The notes under the pieces were generated by a model, which did no database searches, was not told the DNA's origin, and worked only from the letters and a program-made list of their open reading frames with translations. A stretch of 64,000 nt of DNA from Mucilaginibacter sp. UR6-1 (GTDB taxonomy: Bacteria; Bacteroidota; Bacteroidia; Sphingobacteriales; Sphingobacteriaceae). Every line of letters begins with the position of its first letter. Positions within the stretch are counted from its first letter, which is position 1. Shown piece after piece: positions 1 to 7,746 of this stretch. The DNA lies in the NCBI RefSeq assembly GCF_020880975.1, contig NZ_JAJIWP010000002.1, positions 1 through 64,000 of the forward strand, in the 5' to 3' direction. A program made the position numbers and the translations under genes.

Positions 1-22
1 AAGGAAAGGGCGAAGCCGCCCC

Positions 23-58
23 AAAACAAAAAAGCCGGCCAACTGTAGCTGACCGGCT
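23..58 (-). terminator. intrinsic terminator, minus strand
   Basis: Arms 33-40 and 51-58 pair (AGCCGG with CCGGCT) around a 10-base loop. The plus strand to the left is A-rich, so the minus-strand transcript would end in a U tract. It would end the candidate small RNA, because no minus-strand protein gene lies upstream in the window. Confidence 0.55.
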
Positions 59-205
59 GATGCCTGATAGGATGTAATAGTTATAATGATATACAGCGCC
101 CCTTAAACTGTTAACCTGCCCCTGAAACCGCGGGAAGCATAATAGGATGACGCACCATTGTGGGTATTGCTTTAGGGTTGGCGCCGTATTAAAAATGTAT
201 GAATT
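25..205 (-). ncRNA. candidate structured small RNA (unidentified)
   Basis: No protein-coding gene is apparent in 1-389. Read on the minus strand, arms at 171-189 and 91-107 can pair: ten base pairs with one G-U wobble, a two-base bulge, then about seven more pairs with one mismatch. Inside lies a smaller hairpin (about 119-142). Downstream on the same strand comes a GC-rich hairpin (58-33) followed by a T-rich tract, which looks like an intrinsic terminator. A weak promoter-like AATCTTTG (one mismatch to TAnnTTTG) lies near 210-217. This suggests an RNA of about 175 nt. A 6S-like RNA is one possibility; the identity is not established. Confidence 0.35.
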
Positions 206-304
206 GCAAAGATTTTTTAATCACTACAGATACCTGTTATATATGGGTATATAGTTGCTTGCCTGTAAGTACTTAACAGCCTGAAACAAAATAGTTAAAA
301 AGCA

Positions 305-354
305 TTTGACAGAATTGGAATAAAACGTATCTTTGCAGTCCCGAATTTTACGGG
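305..354 (+). promoter_or_regulatory. rplM promoter and 5' leader hairpin
   Basis: TTTG at 305-308 and TATCTTTG at 328-335 are 19 bases apart and match the Bacteroidota -33/-7 consensus. Transcription would start near 340, so the transcript begins with a small hairpin (CCCG 340-343, CGGG 351-354). The leader to the GTG start is about 50 nt. An autoregulatory L13 leader has been described in Bacteroidia; whether this hairpin belongs to it is not known. Confidence 0.65.
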
Positions 355-389
355 TAGAATAAACGTTTAATTAATTTAATTTTAAGCAA

Positions 390-827
390 GTGAATACGTT
401 AAGTTACAAAACTGTCTCAGCCAACAAAAAAACCGTTAACAAGGAGTGGGTTGTTGTTGACGCGGAAGGCGAGATTTTGGGGCGCTTGTCTTCTAAGATC
501 GCTATGATCATCAGAGGAAAAAACAAGCCAAGCTTTACCCCAAACGTAGACTGCGGTGATAACGTTATTGTTATTAATGCAGACAAGGTAAAACTGACCG
601 GAAACAAGTTTGCCGATAAGCAATATGTTTCTTACACTGGTTACCCAGGTGGTCAGCGTTTCATTTCTCCTAAGGAGTTAATGGCAAAGCATCCTGAGCG
701 CGTAATTGAAAAAGCCGTTCGTGGTATGTTACCTAAGAATCGTTTGGGCAAGGCCTTATTTGGTAATCTGCATGTTTATGCCGGTGCCGAACATCCGCAC
801 GCCGCTCAAAACCCTAAAACCATTTAA
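390..827 (+). CDS. rplM: 50S ribosomal protein L13
   Basis: This 145-residue protein is full length for L13, an early-assembly protein of the large subunit that binds 23S rRNA. The recognisable blocks are VDAEGEILGRLSSKIA near residues 22-37, the TGYPGGQ segment near 83-89, and HPERVIEKAVRGMLPKN near 101-117. Translation starts at a GTG with no Shine-Dalgarno sequence. It is the first gene of the rplM-rpsI-rpsB-tsf group, with rpsI 27 bases downstream, and is served by the promoter at 305-335. Confidence 0.97.
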   Translation: MNTLSYKTVSANKKTVNKEWVVVDAEGEILGRLSSKIAMIIRGKNKPSFTPNVDCGDNVIVINADKVKLTGNKFADKQYVSYTGYPGGQRFISPKELMAKHPERVIEKAVRGMLPKNRLGKALFGNLHVYAGAEHPHAAQNPKTI

Positions 828-840
828 CTTTTTAATTTCT

Positions 841-847
841 AAAGGAG
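841..847 (+). promoter_or_regulatory. strong Shine-Dalgarno site of rpsI
   Basis: AAAGGAG ends seven bases before the rpsI ATG at 855. Most other genes in the window have no such site, so this is exceptional here. Confidence 0.7.
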
Positions 848-854
848 AAAAGAA

Positions 855-1241
855 ATGCCAACAACTAACACTTCAGGCAGAAGAAAAACCGCAGTTGCCC
901 GCATTTATTTAAGCGAAGGCAACGGCAACATTACCGTTAACGGTAAAGATTACAAAGAGTACTTCCCAACATTGCCGCTACAATACATCGTTAACCAATC
1001 AGCAGAGGTTGCGGGTGTAGCAGGTCAGTATGATGTTAAGGTAAACGTAGCAGGTGGTGGTGTTAAAGGACAGGCCGAGGCCGTTCGTTTAGCTATCGCT
1101 AAAGCTATTGTTGAGCTTGACGCTGAAAAGAAACCAGCCCTGCGCGCTAAAGGTTTAATGACACGTGATGACCGTATGGTTGAGCGTAAAAAACCAGGAC
1201 GCCGCAAAGCGAGAAGAAGATTTCAATTCAGCAAACGTTAA
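855..1241 (+). CDS. rpsI: 30S ribosomal protein S9
   Basis: A 128-residue protein matching S9 over its length. The N-terminal half carries SGRRKTAVARIYL and the GNITVNGKDYKEYFP segment. The basic C-terminal tail (about 105-128, ending in FQFSKR) is the S9 tail that reaches the P-site tRNA. It follows rplM, the normal pairing in bacteria, and is read from a strong Shine-Dalgarno site, unlike most genes around it. Confidence 0.97.
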   Translation: MPTTNTSGRRKTAVARIYLSEGNGNITVNGKDYKEYFPTLPLQYIVNQSAEVAGVAGQYDVKVNVAGGGVKGQAEAVRLAIAKAIVELDAEKKPALRAKGLMTRDDRMVERKKPGRRKARRRFQFSKR

Positions 1242-1247
1242 TATTTT

Positions 1248-1254
1248 AAGGAGG
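1248..1254 (+). promoter_or_regulatory. strong Shine-Dalgarno site of rpsB
   Basis: AAGGAGG lies eight bases before the ATG at 1263, the strongest ribosome binding site seen in the window. The downstream tsf start has none. Confidence 0.7.
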
Positions 1255-1262
1255 ACTCAACA

Positions 1263-2114
1263 ATGGCAAGAACAACATATCAGGATTTACTGGATGCAGG
1301 TGTACACTTTGGTCACCTTACCCGTAAATGGGATCCGAAAATGGCTCAGTACATTTTCATGGAGCGCAACGGTATCCACATTATCGATTTAAATAAAACT
1401 TTGGCAAAAGTTGAAGAAGCAGCTTCAGCCATCAAACAAATAGTAAAATCAGGACGTAAAGTTTTGTTTGTTGCTACCAAGAAACAAGCTAAAGACATCG
1501 TTGCTGAACAAGCTAAAACTGTAAACATGCCTTTCGTTACCGAGCGTTGGTTAGGTGGTATGTTAACTAACTTCGCTACCGTACGTAAGTCGATCAAAAA
1601 AATGTCGAACATCGACAAACTGACTAAAGACGGTACTTACAGCATCCTTTCTAAAAAAGAGCGTTTGATGATCCAGCGTGAGCGTATCAAACTGGAAACT
1701 TTATTAGGTGGTATAGCTGACCTTAACCGTTTACCGGCTGCGTTGTTCCTGATCGACGTTAAGAAAGAGCACATCGCTGTTTCTGAAGCGTTGAAACTGA
1801 ACATCCCAACCTTCGCGATGGTTGATACTAACTCTGATCCTTCAAACATCGACTTCCCGATCCCGGCGAATGATGATGCTACAAAATCAATCTCTTTGAT
1901 CACTTCTATCATCATCAAAGCTATTGAAGAAGGTTTAGACGAGCGCAAACGCGAGAAAGAAGACGAAGCTGAAAAAGAAGCTGCTGCTGCAAAAGCAAAA
2001 GCTGATAGCCCTGAGGCTGCTGCCGAAGGTGGTAAAAGAGCACGTAAAGTAACAGCCGAGGCTGAAACTGAAACTGAAGCTCCATCTGCCGAAGCTTCTT
2101 CAACTGAAGAATAA
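1263..2114 (+). CDS. rpsB: 30S ribosomal protein S2
   Basis: This is S2, a late-joining small-subunit protein that helps recruit S1. The core (about 1-225) has YQDLLDAGVHFGHLTRKWDP at the start and GGMLTNFATVRKSI in the middle. After the core is an extension of about 55 residues rich in Ala, Glu and Lys (EKEAAAAKAKADSPEA), predicted disordered, which brings the length to 283 residues compared with about 240 in E. coli. Such low-complexity tails occur in Bacteroidota S2. rpsI lies 21 bases upstream and tsf 88 bases downstream, separated from tsf by a 15-bp hairpin. Confidence 0.97.
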   Translation: MARTTYQDLLDAGVHFGHLTRKWDPKMAQYIFMERNGIHIIDLNKTLAKVEEAASAIKQIVKSGRKVLFVATKKQAKDIVAEQAKTVNMPFVTERWLGGMLTNFATVRKSIKKMSNIDKLTKDGTYSILSKKERLMIQRERIKLETLLGGIADLNRLPAALFLIDVKKEHIAVSEALKLNIPTFAMVDTNSDPSNIDFPIPANDDATKSISLITSIIIKAIEEGLDERKREKEDEAEKEAAAAKAKADSPEAAAEGGKRARKVTAEAETETEAPSAEASSTEE

Positions 2115-2120
2115 TTTAAT

Positions 2121-2167
2121 GCTGAAAGGTTGAAATGTTGGAATGTTTCAAGTTTCAACCTTTCAGC
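2121..2167 (+). terminator. rpsB-tsf intergenic hairpin (attenuator-like)
   Basis: Perfect 15-base arms, GCTGAAAGGTTGAAA at 2121-2135 and its complement at 2153-2167, around a 17-base loop. The following tract is only CTTTTAAC, so it is probably a weak or partial terminator, or an RNA-stability element that sets the rpsB to tsf ratio. Confidence 0.55.
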
Positions 2168-2202
2168 CTTTTAACATTTGTAACATTTAAAACATAACAA
2201 TA

Positions 2203-3054
2203 ATGTCTACAGTACAAATATCTGCCGCCGACGTAAACAGACTGCGCCAGCAAACCGGTGCCGGTATGATGGATTGCAAAAAAGCTTTAACTGAAACTAA
2301 TGGTGATTTTGAAGCAGCAATTGACTATTTAAGAAAAAAAGGTGCTAAAGTAGCAGCAAGCCGTCAGGACCGCGAGTCAAATGAAGGTGTTGTTATCGCC
2401 CGTGCATCTGCTGATGGTAAAAAAGGTGTTGTAATTGAGCTTAACTGCGAAACTGATTTCGTGGCAAAAAATGCTGAATTCATCGCTTTTGCTAACGCTA
2501 TCGCTAATGCCGCTGTTGAAAAAACTCCGGCTTCAATTGATGAATTATACAAACTTGAAATTGATACTGAAACTTCACGCATCTCTATCGGCGAAGCTAT
2601 TACCGACAAAACCGGTAAAATTGGCGAGAAGATAGGCGTATCAAAATACGAAGTGGTTGAAGGCGAGAAAGTAATTGGTTACATCCACGGTAACTTCCGT
2701 TTAGGTGTATTGGTTGCTTTGAGCGCTAACGCCGAAGGTGCTGAAGAAGCAGGTAAAGACGTAGCGATGCAAATTGCTGCCATGAACCCTGTTGCTATTG
2801 ATAAGGATGATGTTGACGCTACTACTATTGAGCGTGAATTAGCTATCGCTAAAGAGCAAATTCGTGCCGAAGGTAAACCGGAAGAAATGGTTGAAAAAAT
2901 TGCCACCGGTAAACTGAACAAATTCTACAAAGATTCAACCCTGTTGAACCAGGAATTTGTTAAGGACCCATCAAAAAATATTTCACAGTTTTTAGCAACT
3001 GTTGAAAAAGGCCTTACCGTAACCGCCTTTAAGCGAGTTGCTTTAGGAGCTTAA
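2203..3054 (+). CDS. tsf: elongation factor Ts
   Basis: EF-Ts is the guanine nucleotide exchange factor for EF-Tu. The N-terminal UBA-like module (about 9-48) contains the signature LRQQTGAGMMDCKKAL. The exchange core contains the conserved NCETDFVAKN motif near 78-87, whose Asp-Phe pair inserts into EF-Tu. The length of 283 residues is normal. It follows rpsB as in most bacteria and ends at a strong terminator. Confidence 0.97.
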   Translation: MSTVQISAADVNRLRQQTGAGMMDCKKALTETNGDFEAAIDYLRKKGAKVAASRQDRESNEGVVIARASADGKKGVVIELNCETDFVAKNAEFIAFANAIANAAVEKTPASIDELYKLEIDTETSRISIGEAITDKTGKIGEKIGVSKYEVVEGEKVIGYIHGNFRLGVLVALSANAEGAEEAGKDVAMQIAAMNPVAIDKDDVDATTIERELAIAKEQIRAEGKPEEMVEKIATGKLNKFYKDSTLLNQEFVKDPSKNISQFLATVEKGLTVTAFKRVALGA

Positions 3055-3061
3055 TTTTATT

Positions 3062-3096
3062 ATCCCCCTCGTTTTAAACGAGGGGGATTTTTTTTG
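3062..3096 (+). terminator. tsf terminator
   Basis: ATCCCCCTCG at 3062-3071 pairs perfectly with CGAGGGGGAT at 3079-3088 and is followed by eight T residues. It is a clear intrinsic terminator closing the ribosomal protein group. Confidence 0.93.
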
Positions 3097-3118
3097 CGAT
3101 AACTTTTTTAACTACTTA

Positions 3119-3137
3119 TGCCGAACTTGTTTCGGCA
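3119..3137. repeat. short REP-like palindrome
   Basis: TGCCGAACTTGTTTCGGCA forms a hairpin 12 bases before the nagA start. It resembles dispersed short palindromes seen between genes in many bacterial genomes. No other exact copy was seen in this window. Confidence 0.4.
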
Positions 3138-3149
3138 ATTTAATGTTTA

Positions 3150-4274
3150 ATGGTCACAGCATTACATAACCTGCAATTAATAACTAACGGAACCATTGTT
3201 TCGGGTAAGGCAATTTTAATTGAGGGTAATGTTATTAAAGCGGTGACGGATGCCGGGCAACTCCCCGCAGGTATTAAAAGCATTGACCTGAATGGTGCTT
3301 ATGCAGCACCAGGACTCATTGACCTGCAGATTTACGGTGCCGGTACCAAACTATTCGGCGGCAATCCATCCGTTGAGGCGCTGGCCGAGATGGAAGACGT
3401 ATTGTTAAAACAAGGTACAACGGGGTTTTTGGCCACCATTGCAACTAATAGCGATGAGGTGGTACTGCAAGGTATTGATGCTGCAAAGCAATATATGCCC
3501 CATGCCAAAGGCAACTTTTTAGGCCTTCACCTTGAAGGGCCATATCTTAACCCTAAACGTAAAGGCGCGCATCCCGAAAGCTTTATTAAAAAAGCTGTAC
3601 TAACCGAACTCAAAAGCTGGGTTGAGCGTGGCGAAGGCATCATTAAAATGATAACCATAGCGCCCGAGTTGCAGGATGCCGAGGTGGTTGAATACCTCGC
3701 ATTGCAAAACATTATTATATCAGCAGGGCATACTGATGCTACTTACGATCAGGCTTTACAATTTTTGAACAACCCGGTAAAGGCGGCAACGCACCTTTTT
3801 AATGCCATGCCGCAAATGCACCATCGTGAGCCGGGAATAATTCCTGCTATTTTTGAGAAAAGGCCATACACCAGCATTGTGGCCGATGGCATACATGTGA
3901 GCTTTCCGATGATTGCCCTGGCTAAACGCGAGCTGGGTGAAAAACTGTTTTTTATTACTGACGCGGTTACCGTAGCCAACGAAGGCGCTTACCAGCACCA
4001 GCTTAAAGATGGCCGTTTTGTAATGCCCGACGGTACACTGTCTGGCTCGGCATTAACCATGCTGAAGGCAGTTGAAAACGGCGTAAAAAAGATAGGCATC
4101 AGCTTGCCCGAGGCTATAAATATGGCATCACTTTACCCGGCGCAACTGGCATCGCTCACAAAAAAAGGTAAAATTGAAGCAGGCTACTTTGCCGATTTGA
4201 TAATTTTTAATGATAGTTTTGCCATCGCAACTACCGTATTGCAGGGTGAGATCGTGTATAACACAAACCAATAA
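3150..4274 (+). CDS. nagA: N-acetylglucosamine-6-phosphate deacetylase
   Basis: NagA converts GlcNAc-6-phosphate to glucosamine-6-phosphate and acetate in the cytoplasm. This 374-residue amidohydrolase has the motif HLEGPYLNPKRKGAHP (metal-binding Glu, near 128-143), SAGHTDATY near 192, THLFNAMPQMHHREPG near 214-229, and the catalytic Asp in FITDAV near 270. The first strand reads LIDLQIYG rather than an HxH motif, as in single-metal NagA enzymes such as that of E. coli. No other amino-sugar genes are adjacent, but it could feed recycled wall sugars, as could the GH3 enzyme at 43365-45092. Confidence 0.92.
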   Translation: MVTALHNLQLITNGTIVSGKAILIEGNVIKAVTDAGQLPAGIKSIDLNGAYAAPGLIDLQIYGAGTKLFGGNPSVEALAEMEDVLLKQGTTGFLATIATNSDEVVLQGIDAAKQYMPHAKGNFLGLHLEGPYLNPKRKGAHPESFIKKAVLTELKSWVERGEGIIKMITIAPELQDAEVVEYLALQNIIISAGHTDATYDQALQFLNNPVKAATHLFNAMPQMHHREPGIIPAIFEKRPYTSIVADGIHVSFPMIALAKRELGEKLFFITDAVTVANEGAYQHQLKDGRFVMPDGTLSGSALTMLKAVENGVKKIGISLPEAINMASLYPAQLASLTKKGKIEAGYFADLIIFNDSFAIATTVLQGEIVYNTNQ

Positions 4275-4311
4275 TATTGAAACTAACTGACAACACTATA
4301 ACACATATCTG

Positions 4312-5016
4312 ATGAAATACAAAAGGATCTTACTTAAACTCAGCGGTGAATCGTTGATGGGCGAAAGGCAGTATGGTATTGATAACAACCGCGTGCAGCA
4401 ATACGCGCAGGATATTAAAACCGTATTTGATGCCGGTATTGAGGTTGCTATAGTAATTGGCGGCGGCAACATCTTCAGGGGGTTGAGTGCCGAAAAATCA
4501 GGTATGGAACGTGCGCAGGCCGATTATATGGGCATGCTGGCAACGGTAATTAACTGTATGGCCATGCAAAGCGCGCTGGAGGATATAGGTATTGATACAC
4601 GCCTGCAATCAGCCATTAAAATGGAGCAGATATGTGAGCCTTACATCCGTCGCCGTGCCATGACGCATTTGCAAACCGGTAAAATAGTAATATTTGGTGC
4701 CGGTACCGGTAACCCATACTTTACTACGGATACCGCTGCCTCATTACGTGCTATCGAGATCAAGGCTGATGTGGTAATGAAAGGTACCCGTGTAGATGGT
4801 ATTTACACTGCCGACCCGGAGAAAGATCCCACCGCTACCCGTTACGATGAGATCAGCTTTCAGGAAGTGTATGACAAGGGCCTGAACGTAATGGATATGA
4901 CCGCCATTACCCTTTGTAAAGAGAACAAGTTACCAATTGTAGTGTTTGATATGAATAAGGAAGGCAACTTTATGAAACTTGCCCAGGGCGAACACGTAGG
5001 TACTATTGTAAAGTAA
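4312..5016 (+). CDS. pyrH: uridylate kinase
   Basis: UMP kinase phosphorylates UMP to UDP in pyrimidine nucleotide synthesis. The 234-residue protein has the amino acid kinase fold, with [13 protein letters not shown] at the N-terminus, the glycine-rich [11 protein letters not shown] near 47-57, and [16 protein letters not shown] near 128-143. It precedes frr, a conserved gene pairing in bacteria (often rpsB-tsf-pyrH-frr, here interrupted by nagA). The ATG start has no Shine-Dalgarno sequence. Confidence 0.96.
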   Translation: MKYKRILLKLSGESLMGERQYGIDNNRVQQYAQDIKTVFDAGIEVAIVIGGGNIFRGLSAEKSGMERAQADYMGMLATVINCMAMQSALEDIGIDTRLQSAIKMEQICEPYIRRRAMTHLQTGKIVIFGAGTGNPYFTTDTAASLRAIEIKADVVMKGTRVDGIYTADPEKDPTATRYDEISFQEVYDKGLNVMDMTAITLCKENKLPIVVFDMNKEGNFMKLAQGEHVGTIVK

Positions 5017-5092
5017 CAGCATTTTGTTATAGCCTGTAAAAGGCTTTACACAGAACAGATGTTTTTATTATTTTTGTTGAAAATTTATAAAA

Positions 5093-5656
5093 ATGAGCGA
5101 ACTCATTAAAAAGCAGGTTAACGATGCAAAGGCTTTAATGGAAAAAGCCGTTGACCATACAGATAGTGAACTATTAAAGATCCGTGCTGGTAAGGCAAAT
5201 CCTGCCATGCTGGATGATATTACCGTTGATTACTATGGCACACCAACTCCATTGAGCCAGGTAGGTAATGTAAATACACCTGATGCGCGTACCATTGTTG
5301 TACAACCTTGGGAAAAATCATTACTTAACGCTATCGAAAAAGCGATTAAGGATGCCAACCTGGGTGTAAATCCTACCAATGATGGTGTTATTATCCGCAT
5401 CAACGTACCACCACTTACCGAGGAGCGTCGTCGTGACCTGGTGAAGAAAGCCAAAGGCGAGGTTGAAAGCGGCAAGGTAGCTGTGCGTAACATCCGTAAA
5501 GATGCTAACGAGAAGATCAAGAAGCTAAAAGCTGAAGGTGTATCAGAAGATGAGATCAAAACCGGCGAAGCCGAAATCCAAAAGCTGACCGACAGCTACA
5601 TAGCTAAATGCGATGTATTATCAGAAGCTAAGGAAAAAGATATAATGACGGTTTAA
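5093..5656 (+). CDS. frr: ribosome recycling factor
   Basis: RRF, with EF-G, splits the post-termination ribosome. The protein is 187 residues, the usual length. It shows the conserved KIRAGKANPAML segment near 29-40, DYYGTPTPLSQVGNV near 46-60, and LTEERRRDLVKKAKGE near 108-123. It is 76 bases after pyrH and is closed by a terminator whose T tract runs into the next promoter. Confidence 0.97.
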   Translation: MSELIKKQVNDAKALMEKAVDHTDSELLKIRAGKANPAMLDDITVDYYGTPTPLSQVGNVNTPDARTIVVQPWEKSLLNAIEKAIKDANLGVNPTNDGVIIRINVPPLTEERRRDLVKKAKGEVESGKVAVRNIRKDANEKIKKLKAEGVSEDEIKTGEAEIQKLTDSYIAKCDVLSEAKEKDIMTV

Positions 5657-5677
5657 TAACCAACCTAATGTCAAATT

Positions 5678-5712
5678 AAAGGGGATGAGCGTTTTACGCC
5701 ATTCCCTTTTTT
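5678..5712 (+). terminator. frr terminator
   Basis: An interrupted stem with arms at about 5678-5691 and 5697-5709 (AAAGGGGATG opposite CATTCCCTTT) is followed by a T tract. The last T residues form part of the -7 element at 5713-5720. Confidence 0.8.
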
Positions 5713-5720
5713 TATTTTTG
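5713..5720 (+). promoter_or_regulatory. -7 element of the ABC exporter gene
   Basis: TATTTTTG matches TAnnTTTG and ends seven bases before the ATG at 5728, so the transcript would have a leader of only a few bases. It sits directly on the tail of the frr terminator. Confidence 0.6.
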
Positions 5721-5727
5721 CGCCCTT

Positions 5728-7482
5728 ATGAAATTGCTTTTATCATATTTATCAAAACATAAATGGGTGGTGGTGCTTGCCCTCGGCCTGGCTGCTGTTA
5801 ACATCGGCTTTTCACTGCTTGATCCTTACATTACAGGCCGTATTGTGGATGAGGTGATTGAAAAACGCCAGCATCTTGAATACAGTCAATATTTACAAAA
5901 TGTATTGCGTTTGGTGGCTTACGCGGTAGGCGTGGCCATGGTATCGCGCATAGCCAAAAACTTTCAGGATTATTTTACCAGCATCATTGTGCAAAAAACC
6001 GGTGCCGAAATGTATTCGGATGGTTTGAGGCACTCGCTGCAAATGCCTTACCAGGTGTTTGAGGATCAGCGCAGCGGCGAAACCCTGGGCATACTGCAAA
6101 AGGTACGGTTGGATAGCGAAAAGTTCATCACCTCGTTCATCAGCATATTGTTTGTGAGCATTGTAGGTATGGTGTTCGTAATTGTTTATTCGGCCACGGT
6201 GAGCTACAAGGTAACAATAGTGTATTTTGCCGCTATACCGGTTATAGCGCTGGTAAGCACACTAATGAGCCGCCGTATAAAAAAGGTGCAAAAAAGCATC
6301 GTGAATGAAACTACCGCGCTGGCCGGTTCAACAACCGAATCATTGCGTAATATTGAGCTGGTAAAAAGCTTGGGTTTGGCTAACCAGGAGATTGAGCGCC
6401 TTAATAAAACCACCTACAAAATACTCGATCTCGAACTTAAAAAAGTAAAGTTTGTGCGCAGCATGAGTTTTGTGCAGGGTACTACGGTAAACCTGGTGCG
6501 CAGTGCCATGGTGGTGGTATTACTGATACTCATCTTTGGCGGAACCATTTCGCCGGGGCAATATTTTAGCTTTTTATTCTACTCATTCTTCCTGTTCAAC
6601 CCATTGCAGGAGTTGGGTAACGTTATCCTGTCATGGCGTGAGGCGCAGGTATCACTGGGTAACTTTAGCCGCATACTTTCAACACCGATAGAGGTTAAGC
6701 CGGATAAGCCGGTACTGCTTGAAAAGGTAAGTAAACTGTCTTTTCAGGATGTAAGCTTTAAACACCTTACGGCCAACCGCAATGCGTTAAACCACATCGG
6801 CTTTGAAACCAACACCGGCGAAACCATTGCTTTTGTTGGTCCATCAGGCTCGGGTAAAACTACGCTGGTTAAGTTACTGGTAGGGTTGTATCAACCCATG
6901 CAGGGCGATATTTTATATAATGATGTGCCAAGTAATGCTATTGATCTGGATCAGTTGCGGGAGCGTATCGGTTTTGTAACACAGGATACGCAATTGTTCT
7001 CAGGCACTATTCGTGAAAACCTGCAATTTGTTCGTCCCGGTGCTACGGATGCCGAGTGTATGAATGTGCTGCACCGTGCTGCCTGCCAGGGTTTGCTGGC
7101 CCGTGCAGATAAGGGTTTGGATACCGTAATTGGCGAGGGCGGTGTAAAGGTATCTGGCGGCGAAAAACAGCGCCTTTCAATAGCGCGGGCTTTGCTGCGC
7201 AACCCGGATATACTTGTATTTGACGAGGCTACCTCGGCATTGGATTCATTGACCGAGGAAGAGATCACCGAAACGATACGTGATGTATCTGTAAAGAACG
7301 ACCACATTACCATATTGATCGCCCACCGCCTGTCAACCATTATGCATGCCGACAAGATATACGTGCTGGAGAAAGGCAATATTGTGGAATCAGGCAAGCA
7401 CCTTGATCTGCTGCTGCAAAAAGGCCTGTACTATGCCATGTGGCGCCAGCAGATAGGCGAGAAGGATGTGATTGACGGGTAA
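5728..7482 (+). CDS. ABC exporter, fused permease and ATPase
   Basis: A 584-residue half-exporter of the lipid/drug type that would work as a homodimer in the inner membrane. Six membrane helices occupy about residues 12-310. The ATPase domain has Walker A GPSGSGKTTL near 371, Q-loop FVTQDTQLFSG, signature VSGGEKQRLS near 474, Walker B ILVFDEAT near 495 and the switch His in IAHR. The substrate cannot be read from the sequence. It is transcribed alone from a near-leaderless promoter and is followed by a repeat-rich gap. Confidence 0.9.
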   Translation: MKLLLSYLSKHKWVVVLALGLAAVNIGFSLLDPYITGRIVDEVIEKRQHLEYSQYLQNVLRLVAYAVGVAMVSRIAKNFQDYFTSIIVQKTGAEMYSDGLRHSLQMPYQVFEDQRSGETLGILQKVRLDSEKFITSFISILFVSIVGMVFVIVYSATVSYKVTIVYFAAIPVIALVSTLMSRRIKKVQKSIVNETTALAGSTTESLRNIELVKSLGLANQEIERLNKTTYKILDLELKKVKFVRSMSFVQGTTVNLVRSAMVVVLLILIFGGTISPGQYFSFLFYSFFLFNPLQELGNVILSWREAQVSLGNFSRILSTPIEVKPDKPVLLEKVSKLSFQDVSFKHLTANRNALNHIGFETNTGETIAFVGPSGSGKTTLVKLLVGLYQPMQGDILYNDVPSNAIDLDQLRERIGFVTQDTQLFSGTIRENLQFVRPGATDAECMNVLHRAACQGLLARADKGLDTVIGEGGVKVSGGEKQRLSIARALLRNPDILVFDEATSALDSLTEEEITETIRDVSVKNDHITILIAHRLSTIMHADKIYVLEKGNIVESGKHLDLLLQKGLYYAMWRQQIGEKDVIDG

Positions 7483-7483
7483 T

Positions 7484-7572
7484 ACCCCTCCCTAACCCTC
7501 CCGAGGGAGGGAAATTTAAAAGCTTTGAAAATAAATTTGTAATTCCCTCCCTCGGGAGGGTTAGGGAGGGGT
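7484..7572. repeat. 30-base perfect inverted repeat, MITE-like
   Basis: Arms at 7484-7513 and 7543-7572 are perfect reverse complements of 30 bases around a 29-base AT-rich spacer. Each arm contains CCCTCCCGAGGGAGGG, itself nearly palindromic. The element follows the ABC exporter stop and may also serve as a terminator. A diverged single arm occurs at 59103-59132. Confidence 0.85.
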
Positions 7573-7576
7573 TCGC

Positions 7577-7740
7577 AAACTAATTATGAGCTTGTTTCGT
7601 ACCAAGCAATGATGTGGTTTTATATTCCTTTCTGCCCTTATCATATCGGGCGGTAGCGAGATATCTACACGAGTTTATAATCAGGCAACAGATTCCTCTT
7701 TGTATCTCGCTCGCAACGGCAAGTAATAAAAGTTAAAACC
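7577..7740. repeat. gap with degraded repeat remnants
   Basis: No gene is visible here. GTACCAAGCAATGA near 7597-7611 resembles part of the repeat at 43250-43331, and AGCGAGATA near 7660 and TATCTCGCT near 7702 form inverted arms. The stretch looks like decayed dispersed repeats. Confidence 0.35.
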
Positions 7741-7746
7741 TCATAA

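Noticed and set aside
25-205. Signal recognition particle RNA read on the plus strand
   Set aside because: The plus strand contains GGGAAGC and GATGACGC stretches that recall SRP RNA, but the GGAA tetraloop hairpin is absent and no plus-strand terminator is visible.
1637-2158. A 173-residue minus-strand reading frame across rpsB
   Set aside because: It is a low-complexity mirror of the Ala/Glu-rich S2 tail with no initiation signals.
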